DNA from: Planctomycetota bacterium
Lineage (GTDB): Bacteria > Planctomycetota > Brocadiia > JAADGH01
Direction: 5' to 3'
DNA: 43,795 nt
NCBI GenBank assembly: GCA_013152475.1
Contig: JAADGH010000092.1
Span: 1,860 to 45,654, forward strand
Below the pieces are notes generated by a model. The model made no database searches. It saw nothing but the letters and a program-made list of their open reading frames with translations, and was not told the origin of the DNA. Each line of letters opens with the position of its first letter. Within the stretch, counting starts at the first letter, position 1. Below, one piece after another: positions 33,236-40,627 of this stretch. The position numbers and the translations under genes are program-made.

Positions 33236-34222
33236 ATGGCCAAAAAGGCGAGCAAAAAGAAAGTCATCCGTGTGGCGTTTATCGGTGCGGGGGGGCGGTC
33301 GGCGAGCGTCCACTATCCCTCGATTCGGGACCTGCCCGGCGCGGAGATTGCGGCGATGTGCGACCTGAACGAGGAGCTTCTGAACAAGCGCGGCGATGAG
33401 TTCGGTGTGAAGAAGCGCTACACCAACTACAAGGAAATGATCGAGAAGGAAAAGCCGGACGCCGTCTATGCCAGTATGCCGCCGCAGCTTCTCTTCGACG
33501 TGGCTGCGACGGTTATGGACATGAAGACGAACCTCATCGTTGAAAAACCCCCCGCCGTTACCGCCGAGCAGACGCGGCAGATGGCCCTGATCGCGAAGCG
33601 GAACAAGGTGCTTACGGCGGTCACGTTCCAGCGCCGTTACTGCCCGATCATTCGCGGCGGGAAGAAGATGTGCGAGAAGACCGGGGCGGTCCACACGGCC
33701 GTGTCCACCTTCTATAAGAACGCCGTCGGCGCGAAGCCCTACTACAACGGCGCCATGGACATTCTGACATGCGATGCCATTCACGCCGTCGATACGCTCC
33801 GCTATCTCTGCGGCGGGGAAGTGGAGAGCGTGGCAAGCGATGTCCGCCGTCTCTATGCCGAGCACTGGACGGCGCACCTGGCGCTGGTGAAGTTCAGCTC
33901 CGGCGCGACGGGTGTGCTGCTGACGAACTGGATGACCGGTCGTCGCTTCTTCACGGTCGAGATTCACACGAAGGGCATGTCGCTCTTCGGCGACCCGGAG
34001 GAGGGGGGCAAGGTCTATGCCGATGGTAAGAATGAACCCGTGGCGGACCTCAATCCCTTCGAGATGGCCGGCAGCCAGGACGCTCACCGCGCCTTCGGAC
34101 CGTACGACATGTCGGCGCATTTTATGGACTGCATCCGCAAAGGCAAACAGCCCGAGACGAACTTCGAGGATGCGACGAAGACCATGGAGCTGATCGACGC
34201 GATCTATCACAGCCAGATCTGA
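33236..34222 (+). CDS. Gfo/Idh/MocA family oxidoreductase
   Basis: The 328-residue product is a second Gfo/Idh/MocA protein. After a Lys-rich start (MAKKASKKKVIRV) the Rossmann fold reads FIGAGGRSASVHYPSIRDL with EIAAMCDLNEE; NLIVEKPPAVTAEQTRQM carries the EKP motif; the catalytic-domain segment DILTCDAIHAVDTLRYLCGG has the Asp and His of the active site. The substrate is a cyclic sugar or related polyol, not deducible further. The ATG at 33236 follows AGAGGAG; a GTG at 33224 overlaps that site and is less likely. It is only distantly similar to the oxidoreductase at 17369-18445, with a shorter C-terminal part, so they are not recent copies. It shares an operon with the phosphohexomutase, which hints at sugar metabolism. 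A strong terminator follows 27 bp after the stop. Confidence 0.9.
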   Translation: MAKKASKKKVIRVAFIGAGGRSASVHYPSIRDLPGAEIAAMCDLNEELLNKRGDEFGVKKRYTNYKEMIEKEKPDAVYASMPPQLLFDVAATVMDMKTNLIVEKPPAVTAEQTRQMALIAKRNKVLTAVTFQRRYCPIIRGGKKMCEKTGAVHTAVSTFYKNAVGAKPYYNGAMDILTCDAIHAVDTLRYLCGGEVESVASDVRRLYAEHWTAHLALVKFSSGATGVLLTNWMTGRRFFTVEIHTKGMSLFGDPEEGGKVYADGKNEPVADLNPFEMAGSQDAHRAFGPYDMSAHFMDCIRKGKQPETNFEDATKTMELIDAIYHSQI

Positions 34223-34248
34223 CGCGGCGATCACGCAGGATCGAAAGT

Positions 34249-34286
34249 AAAGCGGGGACGAAGCGCTGGCTCCGTCCCCGCTTTTT
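34249..34286 (+). terminator. Rho-independent terminator
   Basis: AAAGCGGGGACG (34249-34260) pairs perfectly with CGTCCCCGCTTT (34273-34284); the T-run continues to 34286. The loop has 12 bases. It ends the phosphohexomutase/oxidoreductase transcript and, because the upstream arm begins with AAA, could also serve the convergent gene that stops at 34303. Confidence 0.9.
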
Positions 34287-34302
34287 ATCTGCGATGAGAC
34301 GC

Positions 34303-36528
34303 CTATTTCGTTTCGGCCTGTCGAAAGATGAGAATCGCCGTCCCCCAAGGTTTGATCTTATGGGTGAACTTTGCCGGGTTGATGGGTGGGTTCCCTTCCC
34401 TGCCGTGCATCTGGACCGTCCACTTGCCTTGAAGGTCGGGCTGCTCGACTGCCGCATCAACTTGCTCTTTTGTGAAATTGAAGAGCAGGAGCATCTTCAT
34501 GGCGCCATCTTCGAGGGCTGCCCAGTGCTCCGGTTTCATGCCGGTGACCTTGAAGGATGAATCGCATCGCTTGCTCCGCCGGAAGAAGTCCTCGTATGTC
34601 GCTATGATCTCCGCCGCCTCGCTGGTGTGGTAGAACGCGGCGCCGTCCATCGTGGGGAGATACCAGATCAGGACACCGTTGCACCCGCTCTCGACAAATT
34701 GCCGGAGGAGCTGGTTGCGCCACGTTTCCGGATGGGGGCGGTGTGACAGCGATTTTCCCATCCATCCCGTCGCGCCGGGGCGTGGGGTGGCGCTCAGATA
34801 GTAGTTCTCCCCGCCGATGAATGGCACGCCACCGAGCGCCTTGATCGTTGCCTGCACGTTCTTGCGTGGGCAGCCGTAGCCGGCGATGCCCAGGTCGAGG
34901 TGCGGGGCAAGGAGCGCCCAGTCCACGCCGTAATGCTCCCGCGTTTTTTGGCACTGGTAGCCGCTGTAGACGGAGAACTCGATAGGCTGTTTGCATCGCT
35001 TGAGTGCTGTGCGACAGTGTTTGACCAGATCGGCGTTCTGCCGGCAGCGGAACATGACCCACGCCTCTTTGTGTTTCTCAAGAATGGCCTTGGGATCGAG
35101 TTTCTCCTCGGCCGGGAGCTTGGATTCCTTGCGGAATGCCGCGAGGCATCGTTCGCAGAAGCAAAATCCCTTCTCCGGGGGATCGAGGACTGGCTGTTCG
35201 ATGTCCCAGTTCACTGCCATGTAGCCGTCTCGGTTCACCAGTTCGACCAGCTCATCGTCCATCGCCTTGCGGACTTCTACGCCCTCGTTCGACAGGAGCC
35301 ATGTGGGGCAGAAGGTGTGGCCGCTCGGTTTGCCGGTGAAGAGAATGGCCCGCACGTCGGTGTGTTGCTTGATAAACTCGCGAGCCGCTTTTCCATGGGC
35401 GCCAAAGGGATGGCCGGGCTTGGCCAGCCACACGCGGTGGCCGCGCGGCTGGAGGAGGGGGACGATGTTGTTGTGGATGTTGCCATAGGTCCACGTTATG
35501 CCCGACCGCCACGCATTCTCGGCATAGGCCTTTGCGACGGGTTCGCTGAACATCTGCCCGTACATGCACGGCGCGATTCGGGCCGTCTTCGGGCGGACAT
35601 TCTTCAGCGGCGGCAGGACGACCAACTCGGTCTCCTGGGGCTTGACCGGTCTGCCGTCGGTTCCCAGAGCATAGGTGTAGATGGTGGCCGTGCCCTCGGG
35701 CACGCTTCCGCTAACGCGAAAGAGCAGGCAGGCGATGGGGGTCTCCTTCGGCGGGCCGAGTTTCTGCGCCTTGAGGTCGAGTTCGACGACATATTTCCTG
35801 GCTGGATCGACGGGGACCCCCTTCCGATCCGGGTCCACCCAGAGGGCCTGCTGCTTCTGCGCCAAGTCTTCCGTGCAGACGAACTTGGCGCATTTGCTGC
35901 CGTCCTTGCCTTTAGGGACGAGCAGCCCGGATTTCCATTCGGGTTCGTCGAAGGTCCCTGCCCGGAGCAGGTTCTCCTTGCTACCTTCCTCGCGGATGAC
36001 CACATTATCCACCCAGAACGTTCCTGTGATGCCGCGGTTCGGCCACTTGATGATAAGCGGTTTGGCCTGCGCTGCACCTTTTGGGGGTGTGATGGGTGCC
36101 GTAAGATGCTGCCAGTCGAATGTCCCACCGGCACGGATGGCGGGCTGGTAACAGAGGGTGGACCCCTCCTGTGTTTGCCAGCACATGGACAGCTCGAACC
36201 CGGAGCTCGGGTAGAGATCGTAACATAAGGTGTGCTTTGTGTATCTGGTGTCGCCTCGCGTTTCGCCGGGCGATACCTGGACGTCTTTTGGAGGACTGCC
36301 CATCATCGTCTCGGTGGTGATGAACTTGACGTAGTCGGGGGTCTCGACGACAAATCGGTAGTTGGCGGAGCTGCCCTCGGGCGCGGGAAGATAGGGCTTG
36401 AGAAGCTGCGCCGTGCCACGAGGGATCCATGCCGTACGGAGCTTGGGGTAGAACGTGGGTTCCTCGGCCGAGACTACCTGGGTCCAGATTGCGGCCAACA
36501 GACAGGGCCAAAGCATTCGATGCCGCAT
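34303..36528 (-). CDS. Large secreted glycoside-hydrolase-like protein
   Basis: The 741-residue product has a signal peptide (MRHRMLWPCLLAAIWTQVVS, cut near AEE). Residues about 40-290 form beta-rich modules like carbohydrate-binding domains, including a jelly-roll-like stretch PLIIKWPNRGITGTFWVDNV followed by a second module ending in VLPPL. From about 310 to 650 there is a TIM-barrel-like domain: WTYGNIHNNIVPLL, YMAVNWDIEQPVLDP with acidic residues Asp442 and Glu444 in a strand end, a Cys group CFCERC (456, 458, 461), EFSVYSGYQC and CNGVLIWYLPTMDG. A small C-terminal beta domain follows (ALEDGAMKMLLLFNFT, WGTAILIFRQ). This order fits GH-A-clan-like glycosidases, but I cannot name a family. 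GAGGAGAG lies upstream of the ATG at 36528. It likely works outside the cytoplasm on polysaccharide. Confidence 0.65.
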   Translation of the reverse strand: MRHRMLWPCLLAAIWTQVVSAEEPTFYPKLRTAWIPRGTAQLLKPYLPAPEGSSANYRFVVETPDYVKFITTETMMGSPPKDVQVSPGETRGDTRYTKHTLCYDLYPSSGFELSMCWQTQEGSTLCYQPAIRAGGTFDWQHLTAPITPPKGAAQAKPLIIKWPNRGITGTFWVDNVVIREEGSKENLLRAGTFDEPEWKSGLLVPKGKDGSKCAKFVCTEDLAQKQQALWVDPDRKGVPVDPARKYVVELDLKAQKLGPPKETPIACLLFRVSGSVPEGTATIYTYALGTDGRPVKPQETELVVLPPLKNVRPKTARIAPCMYGQMFSEPVAKAYAENAWRSGITWTYGNIHNNIVPLLQPRGHRVWLAKPGHPFGAHGKAAREFIKQHTDVRAILFTGKPSGHTFCPTWLLSNEGVEVRKAMDDELVELVNRDGYMAVNWDIEQPVLDPPEKGFCFCERCLAAFRKESKLPAEEKLDPKAILEKHKEAWVMFRCRQNADLVKHCRTALKRCKQPIEFSVYSGYQCQKTREHYGVDWALLAPHLDLGIAGYGCPRKNVQATIKALGGVPFIGGENYYLSATPRPGATGWMGKSLSHRPHPETWRNQLLRQFVESGCNGVLIWYLPTMDGAAFYHTSEAAEIIATYEDFFRRSKRCDSSFKVTGMKPEHWAALEDGAMKMLLLFNFTKEQVDAAVEQPDLQGKWTVQMHGREGNPPINPAKFTHKIKPWGTAILIFRQAETK

Positions 36529-36899
36529 CGCGTTTCTCTCTCCTCTGTCGAATCCATTTCCCTGAGAAGTCGATTGTAGGGCGCGGGAACCGGCGCGTCA
36601 AGGGGTTTGCTGTCGGGAGTTCCCCCCCTAACCCGTGTGTGTGCAGATGGGTCTCATGGATCGGAGTTCATGTTCTAAACAGCCTTTGTCGTTCTTGGAA
36701 AGGTTCCCACTTTGGGATGGCCTTTCTCAGTTCGGTATTCATAGTTGTGTACGTGTTGGGAGACGGAAGCGTTGTAACGCATGTTCACATAATGGATTAC
36801 AACATTAACAGGAATTAAGAACAAGGCGTGCACGTAGGCATATGGCTTGCCTAATGCACAGTGTGAGACCCATTGGGATGCCATGAAAGGAGAGAACCA
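36529..36899. other. Divergent non-coding region before the first pseudopilin cassette
   Basis: No gene is supported in these 371 bases. I see no convincing sigma-70 promoter. There is a pair of 10-base inverted arms far apart (ATGGGTCTCA at 36647-36656 and TGAGACCCAT at 36864-36873), a pair GTTGTAA/TTACAAC at 36771-36777 and 36797-36803, and a compact hairpin at 36828-36859, so the region is probably regulatory. Confidence 0.5.
36828..36859. promoter_or_regulatory. Two-part palindrome upstream of pseudopilin cassette 1
   Basis: GTGCA (36828-36832) and TAGGCA (36835-36840) pair with TGCCTA (36848-36853) and TGCAC (36855-36859), leaving a 7-base loop and small internal bulge. It ends 40 bases before the GTG at 36900. 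It may be an operator or a leader hairpin in the mRNA; there is no T-run, so it is not a terminator. Confidence 0.45.
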
Positions 36900-37637
36900 G
36901 TGAATGAGCGAACGGCAAGAAAAGAAAAAAGGACCGAGCAGGGCATTGCCCTGATTGAGACGATGATCGCCGCAGTGGTTTTTGCCTTCGGCATTCTGGC
37001 CTTGGTAAGCGCCATTTCCTCGACGGTTGTCGTGGACGCGATCACCCAGGAAAACGACGCCGCCCTCGATACGGCGCGGCAGGTGATCGAACAGATCAAG
37101 TCGGCTTCGTTCAGCGATCTTGAGAACAAGATAACCGAATTGGAACCCGTTGCCGATGCGCTGGACTACATTCCCTATCCCAGCAGTAACGGCGCATACG
37201 GGGAAGGCGGCGATTACTATTACAATCCCTATGAGTATCAACTTGAAGCGGATCCGGACTACCAGAATTCCTTGTTTGTGGAGCAGGATACCGTAACGGA
37301 TTGGTATGGCAATTCAGTGGCCAGGGATCTCGATACGGGCGATTACGACCCGGACGACAATCTCTACAAGCAGCCCAGCGTTGTCATCGACCACTTCGGC
37401 AACTTTATGGTCAAATCCCCCAAGATTGGCGAGCTGTCCCCCTGGGGCGGCCTGCCCACCGCCGGGCGTGTGCGCATACAGAAGGCATGGGAGGATGCTA
37501 ATGGTAACGGCATCAAGGATGCGGGGGAGGAATTAGACGATGTGATTGAGGTCACCGTGGCGATCCGCTGGAATGGGCAAAAAGGACTGACGCAGAAGAT
37601 TCTGCGGAGCCAGATCGCAGATTGGGAGGAAAACTGA
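36900..37637 (+). CDS. Type IV pilus/type II secretion pseudopilin, PilV/GspI-like (cassette 1)
   Basis: The 245-residue product has a class III prepilin signal: a charged leader ending RTEQG, then IALIETMIAAVVFAFGILAL. Cleavage after Gly15 leaves Glu20 at +5, as needed for assembly. After the N-terminal helix (to about residue 80) comes a Tyr/Asp/Gly-rich central part (GEGGDYYYNPYEYQLEADPD) and a C-terminal domain ending EVTVAIRWNGQKGLTQKILR. A loop DANGNGIKDAGEELDD (199-214) resembles a calcium-binding site. The start is the GTG at 36900 because AAAGGAGA precedes it; upstream the frame only continues with a TTG. The stop overlaps the next start by one base (TGATG), so translation is coupled. 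Equivalent to the gene at 40628-41428. It would be a minor pilin or pseudopilin; the prepilin peptidase and assembly ATPase are not in view. Confidence 0.8.
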   Translation: MNERTARKEKRTEQGIALIETMIAAVVFAFGILALVSAISSTVVVDAITQENDAALDTARQVIEQIKSASFSDLENKITELEPVADALDYIPYPSSNGAYGEGGDYYYNPYEYQLEADPDYQNSLFVEQDTVTDWYGNSVARDLDTGDYDPDDNLYKQPSVVIDHFGNFMVKSPKIGELSPWGGLPTAGRVRIQKAWEDANGNGIKDAGEELDDVIEVTVAIRWNGQKGLTQKILRSQIADWEEN

Positions 37638-38374
37638 TGGCCGCGCCACAATGTAAAGGTTTCACACTCATCGAGATCATCATTGCGACGGCCATCGTTG
37701 CGATTATGATGGTCGCTGTCATGGAGAGTTTCAATACCGGCCAGGACATCTGTGTTCTGGAGAGCGCTAACTTGGCAGTCCAGAGCTCGAATACAAGCTG
37801 CCTGGCTGAAATGACACGAATGCTGCGGCAGGCGCAAATTATCGGCATTTCCGCTGATGGGATGTCCATCCGGTTCAAGGTGCCTGTGGATTGGGATGCC
37901 GATGGCGATGTTCTGGATGATGCCACCGACGAGCTGGAGTGGGGCGCGAATGACCAGAAAGGTTGGAGCATGGAATATTCCTTCTTCGTGGCGCCGACCG
38001 AGGCGGAGAAAGTGGTGCCGCCGTTTCGAGAGGCCGAAGAGGGCGGAAAAGGGATCGATATCAACCGCGATGGCGACCTGGCGGACAACTTCGAGCGCGG
38101 TGTGATCGTGGAGCGATTCTACGATGCCGCTGACGTTGTGCAATCGGAACGCCAGTTGACCCCGTATTATGTTTTGACCCCGTTAGGGAACCACGGCGGC
38201 GATGTGAACAGTGACGGTGTGGCCGATCCCCTCTTTCAGCGGGTCGATGCGACGGGGCAAATCAGTGGGACCGGGGAGAACATTCGGATCTCCTTTTTTG
38301 CGTTCAAAATGGCGAATAAAGAGAGGTTTATCCTTCTGCATCCGACATCTATTGTGAAGGCGAGAAACTTCTAA
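37637..38374 (+). CDS. Pseudopilin, PilW/GspJ-like (cassette 1)
   Basis: The 245-residue product has a perfect prepilin site: KGFTLIEIIIATAIVAIMM, cut after Gly8, with Glu13 at +5. The globular part carries three Asp-rich loops of the kind that bind calcium: DWDADGDVLDD (85-95), DINRDGDLAD (141-150) and DVNSDGVAD (189-197). The C-terminal block NIRISFFAFKMANKERFILL resembles RIAFRSFKMADKERMVLL in the matching gene at 41418, so the two are paralogues. In PilW/GspJ the protein sits near the pilus tip as part of a small complex with PilV/GspI and PilX/GspK. The ATG at 37637 overlaps the previous stop by 1 base and has GGGAGG 7 bases upstream. It is followed by the PilX-like gene after a 44-bp gap. 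Confidence 0.82.
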   Translation: MAAPQCKGFTLIEIIIATAIVAIMMVAVMESFNTGQDICVLESANLAVQSSNTSCLAEMTRMLRQAQIIGISADGMSIRFKVPVDWDADGDVLDDATDELEWGANDQKGWSMEYSFFVAPTEAEKVVPPFREAEEGGKGIDINRDGDLADNFERGVIVERFYDAADVVQSERQLTPYYVLTPLGNHGGDVNSDGVADPLFQRVDATGQISGTGENIRISFFAFKMANKERFILLHPTSIVKARNF

Positions 38375-38418
38375 CGGTGAGCGACAGTACGCATCCAACG
38401 AGCGGAGGAGAGTGCGAG

Positions 38419-39840
38419 ATGAAAGACACACGGGAAAACGAACACGGCGTGGCATTGATTCTGTCCCTCATTGTGACCATGCTCATCGCCGGCCTCGTCG
38501 TGGGGTACCTGAGCATGTCAACGGCGAACCTCCAGTTGACGAATAGTGCGCAGGACACGCTGCAGGCGCTGCATGTCGCCGAAACGGGGCTGGCCAGGGC
38601 GTGGCATGAGCTCAGCGCAGACAATATGGCCGCCTTCGCCGACATTTCGACCGCCACGTGCCCTTCCGACGAGGACGGCGACGGCGTTCCGTGCGGCGCA
38701 GCGGTCGTCGAAGATCACCGGGAAGGTACGAAGATCTTCTACCGGTTCCCCTGCGGCCACGGTCCCGGACTGTTGGTCGAGGACACGGCTTCCCCCGCCA
38801 GTACAGGCGTTTATCTGGGGACCTATGAGGAGGAGTTTATCGGCAGAGGCGGCGCTCCCATCACGGCGGAAACCGGCGTATTCGCCGTCATGTATGTGGA
38901 GATCGTGGCCGGCGAACGGGCCAAACTGATTTCGACCGGGCGATACAGGGACAAAACCCGCGCCATTGAGGTGACTCTTGCAAAGCCGTCGCCGGATACT
39001 CCCCCCAGTTTTTCCCTCTATGCCATGCTCGCCGATGGCTCCATTGTGTATGGGGGAAGCGGAGATACTGAAGGGGATATTCACACGAATCACGACCTCA
39101 CCATCCGTGGAAATGGCCACTCGGTTGAACCGGCCACCATCCCGGGCACCAACCCCCCCCAGTATTACATGGCCGATACCGATGGCGATGGAATCGGGGA
39201 CACGCAGCTCTATACCGGCAAAGTGACGGCCTCCGGTAGCGCCGATACAGCGAATGCCGCCGGCGGCACGGAAAGCGGCGTCGATCTGGTACCCATTCCG
39301 GAATTCACACCACAACAGATCATCGACTACTGCAATGCGAACGGCATACCTATTACGGAATACGGCAGCAGCCCAAACCTTGATGGCCAAGCCCTCAACG
39401 GACTGGTCATCGTCAACGGCGATCTTCAGTTGAGCGGCAATATTTCGGGTGATGCCATGTTGATCGTGACGGGTGATTTTCGAATTACGGGTGGGGCTCA
39501 AATCGGCACTCCAGACACCACCGCGAATCTGATGGTCTGGGTGGGCGGGGATATCACAAAGCAAGCGGGGCATTCTTCAATATACGGCATGATATGGGCG
39601 CAAGGCGACGTCAGCTTCCGGGGGACCGCCGACATTTACGGCTCCGTTATTACCAAAAGCACCTCGGACGTCTTGGGTAACGTAGGCCTGCACTTTGTCC
39701 CTCCGGGTGACTTCCTGACGCCTCTCTTGAATGTGTTCGACCCCCCTAAGTGGGTGGCCAAGAGCTGGCGTGAGTGCGGCGAAGGGGGCGTCAACGTCCG
39801 CCTGGATGGCGACGACGGCACCGGCGCTTCGCTGGATTGA
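38419..39840 (+). CDS. PilX/GspK-like pseudopilin with bactofilin-like beta-solenoid (cassette 1)
   Basis: The 473-residue product has a leader MKDTRENEHG followed by VALILSLIVTMLIAGLVVGY. The residue at +5 is Leu, not Glu; lack of Glu5 is typical of the tip pseudopilin GspK, while the helix continues as STANLQLTNSAQDTLQALHV AETG as in PilX. Two Asp-rich loops (DEDGDG near 99, DTDGDGIGD near 256) follow. The last third has repeats (GDLQLSGNISGDAMLIV, GDFRITGGAQIGTPDTTANL, GDVSFRGTADIYGSVI) like a bactofilin or polymer-forming cytoskeletal beta-solenoid. The start is the ATG at 38419, with GGAGGAG 8 bases upstream; a GTG at 38377 is the alternative. The gene ends 62 bp before a terminator, closing cassette 1. 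The solenoid in place of the usual alpha domain of GspK is unusual. Confidence 0.75.
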   Translation: MKDTRENEHGVALILSLIVTMLIAGLVVGYLSMSTANLQLTNSAQDTLQALHVAETGLARAWHELSADNMAAFADISTATCPSDEDGDGVPCGAAVVEDHREGTKIFYRFPCGHGPGLLVEDTASPASTGVYLGTYEEEFIGRGGAPITAETGVFAVMYVEIVAGERAKLISTGRYRDKTRAIEVTLAKPSPDTPPSFSLYAMLADGSIVYGGSGDTEGDIHTNHDLTIRGNGHSVEPATIPGTNPPQYYMADTDGDGIGDTQLYTGKVTASGSADTANAAGGTESGVDLVPIPEFTPQQIIDYCNANGIPITEYGSSPNLDGQALNGLVIVNGDLQLSGNISGDAMLIVTGDFRITGGAQIGTPDTTANLMVWVGGDITKQAGHSSIYGMIWAQGDVSFRGTADIYGSVITKSTSDVLGNVGLHFVPPGDFLTPLLNVFDPPKWVAKSWRECGEGGVNVRLDGDDGTGASLD

Positions 39841-39901
39841 AAAGGTGGCGAACAAGGCAACTGGATAAACCCAGCAACGAGAGAACTGCGCTACCTATCG
39901 T

Positions 39902-39938
39902 GCGGCACGGCGACCAAAGGGTCGCCGTGTCGTATTTT
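39902..39938 (+). terminator. Rho-independent terminator after cassette 1
   Basis: GGCACGGCGACC (39904-39915) pairs with GGTCGCCGTGTC (39920-39931) around a 4-base AAAG loop, with one G-T pair, and TATTTT follows at 39933-39938. It lies 62 bases after the stop of the PilX-like gene. Confidence 0.8.
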
Positions 39939-40028
39939 GGACGGATAGGGGGCCTTTCCGTCTCAATGTGCCCTCACCACACTTTATGCCTGCGGGAAAA
40001 CCGCACCCGCGAAGGGTACGGCTACGTA

Positions 40029-40130
40029 ACCATTTAGCCGAATGTGGTGGGCGACATTTGGACCCGACAAAGGCACTGTCATTCCCGCGTACGCGGGAAT
40101 GACGCCCGGCCACCCACTTGGCTAAATGGT
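40029..40130. repeat. Nested palindromic element (REP- or MITE-like)
   Basis: The core at 40078-40103 is a perfect 26-base palindrome around CGCGTACGCG with CATTCC/GGAATG arms. It sits inside a larger imperfect hairpin whose outer arms are ACCATTTAGCC (40029-40039) and GGCTAAATGGT (40120-40130), with further partial pairing between (GTGGTGGGC and CCACCCAC). The core resembles the extragenic palindromes containing CATTCCCGCG that are common in many bacterial genomes. Size (102 bp) and place in non-coding DNA fit a REP-like or small non-autonomous element. Confidence 0.7.
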
Positions 40131-40473
40131 ACAAATGCCGGGTTTTCGGATAGGCCCTTACTTGCCAAATGATTCCTGGTCATATTCGTCATGTCGTGTT
40201 TCTTCGTGCCCAGCGCCACGGGGTTGATGTACGACGTCCTGTAGACGCGGATGCTCATCCTCACGGATGGAATTTGCTGCGCCGGAGAGGTCGTACCGAA
40301 ACCTGCGCGAACAGTGGTGCGGGCGTCGCCGCGCGTTCTCGATATGGGAAAGGGATAATTTCAAATCGGGAATCAATTGCCAATATGGGAACCTCCGGGA
40401 ACCTGGGAATAGGTCGGAGTATCTTGTAATAGTTTGTAAGGTAGGACGTTAGGATGTTAAGGAGATTTAACTA

Positions 40474-40490
40474 CCTCGAAAAATTCGAGG
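40474..40490. promoter_or_regulatory. Perfect palindrome next to the cassette 2 promoter
   Basis: CCTCGAA (40474-40480) and TTCGAGG (40484-40490) are perfect inverted arms around AAA, 8 bases before the minus-35 box at 40499. The position suits a binding site for an activator or repressor dimer. No T-run follows, so it is not a terminator. Confidence 0.45.
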
Positions 40491-40498
40491 CATAGGGT

Positions 40499-40526
40499 TT
40501 GCCATTTGCAGAGGGCGTGTTATAAT
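40499..40526 (+). promoter_or_regulatory. Promoter for pseudopilin cassette 2
   Basis: TTGCCA (40499-40504), a 16-base spacer and TATAAT (40521-40526) form a good sigma-70 promoter about 100 bases before the ATG at 40628. Transcription would start near 40533. The leader is long and GC-poor at first, then G-rich. Confidence 0.55.
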
Positions 40527-40627
40527 GTTTATATGCCGTTGTTGTTGGCGTATGGGGCGATATTACTGTGTGCGGGGTATTATAACGGGGGGGCAGAAGT
40601 TGTTTAGTACGTGAAAGATGCTGTAAA

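Larger units (their letters stand above)
39939..40498. other. Gene-free spacer between the two pseudopilin cassettes
   Basis: No convincing coding frame is present in these 560 bases; short open frames (for example minus 40079-40264) run through a palindrome and have no protein-like pattern. The spacer holds the nested inverted repeat at 40029-40130, small local repeats of GGGAACCT type around 40385-40410, and ends with an operator-like palindrome and promoter. A small RNA cannot be excluded from sequence alone. Confidence 0.5.

Noticed and set aside
32714..34348. Long minus-strand open frame (about 544 codons)
   Set aside because: It covers parts of the phosphohexomutase and oxidoreductase genes in antisense, and both of those have intact catalytic motifs. 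It also runs through the terminator at 34249-34286.
36529..36899. A sigma-54 promoter before cassette 1
   Set aside because: No pair of GG and GC elements with the required 10-base gap was found in this region.
40078..40103. The 26-base palindrome as a terminator of cassette 1
   Set aside because: A better terminator with a T-run lies at 39902-39938, and the palindrome has no T-run on either side.
40079..40264. Small minus-strand frame of 61 codons
   Set aside because: It runs through the perfect palindrome at 40078-40103 and has no ribosome binding site or protein-like pattern. It is treated as non-coding until conservation is shown.
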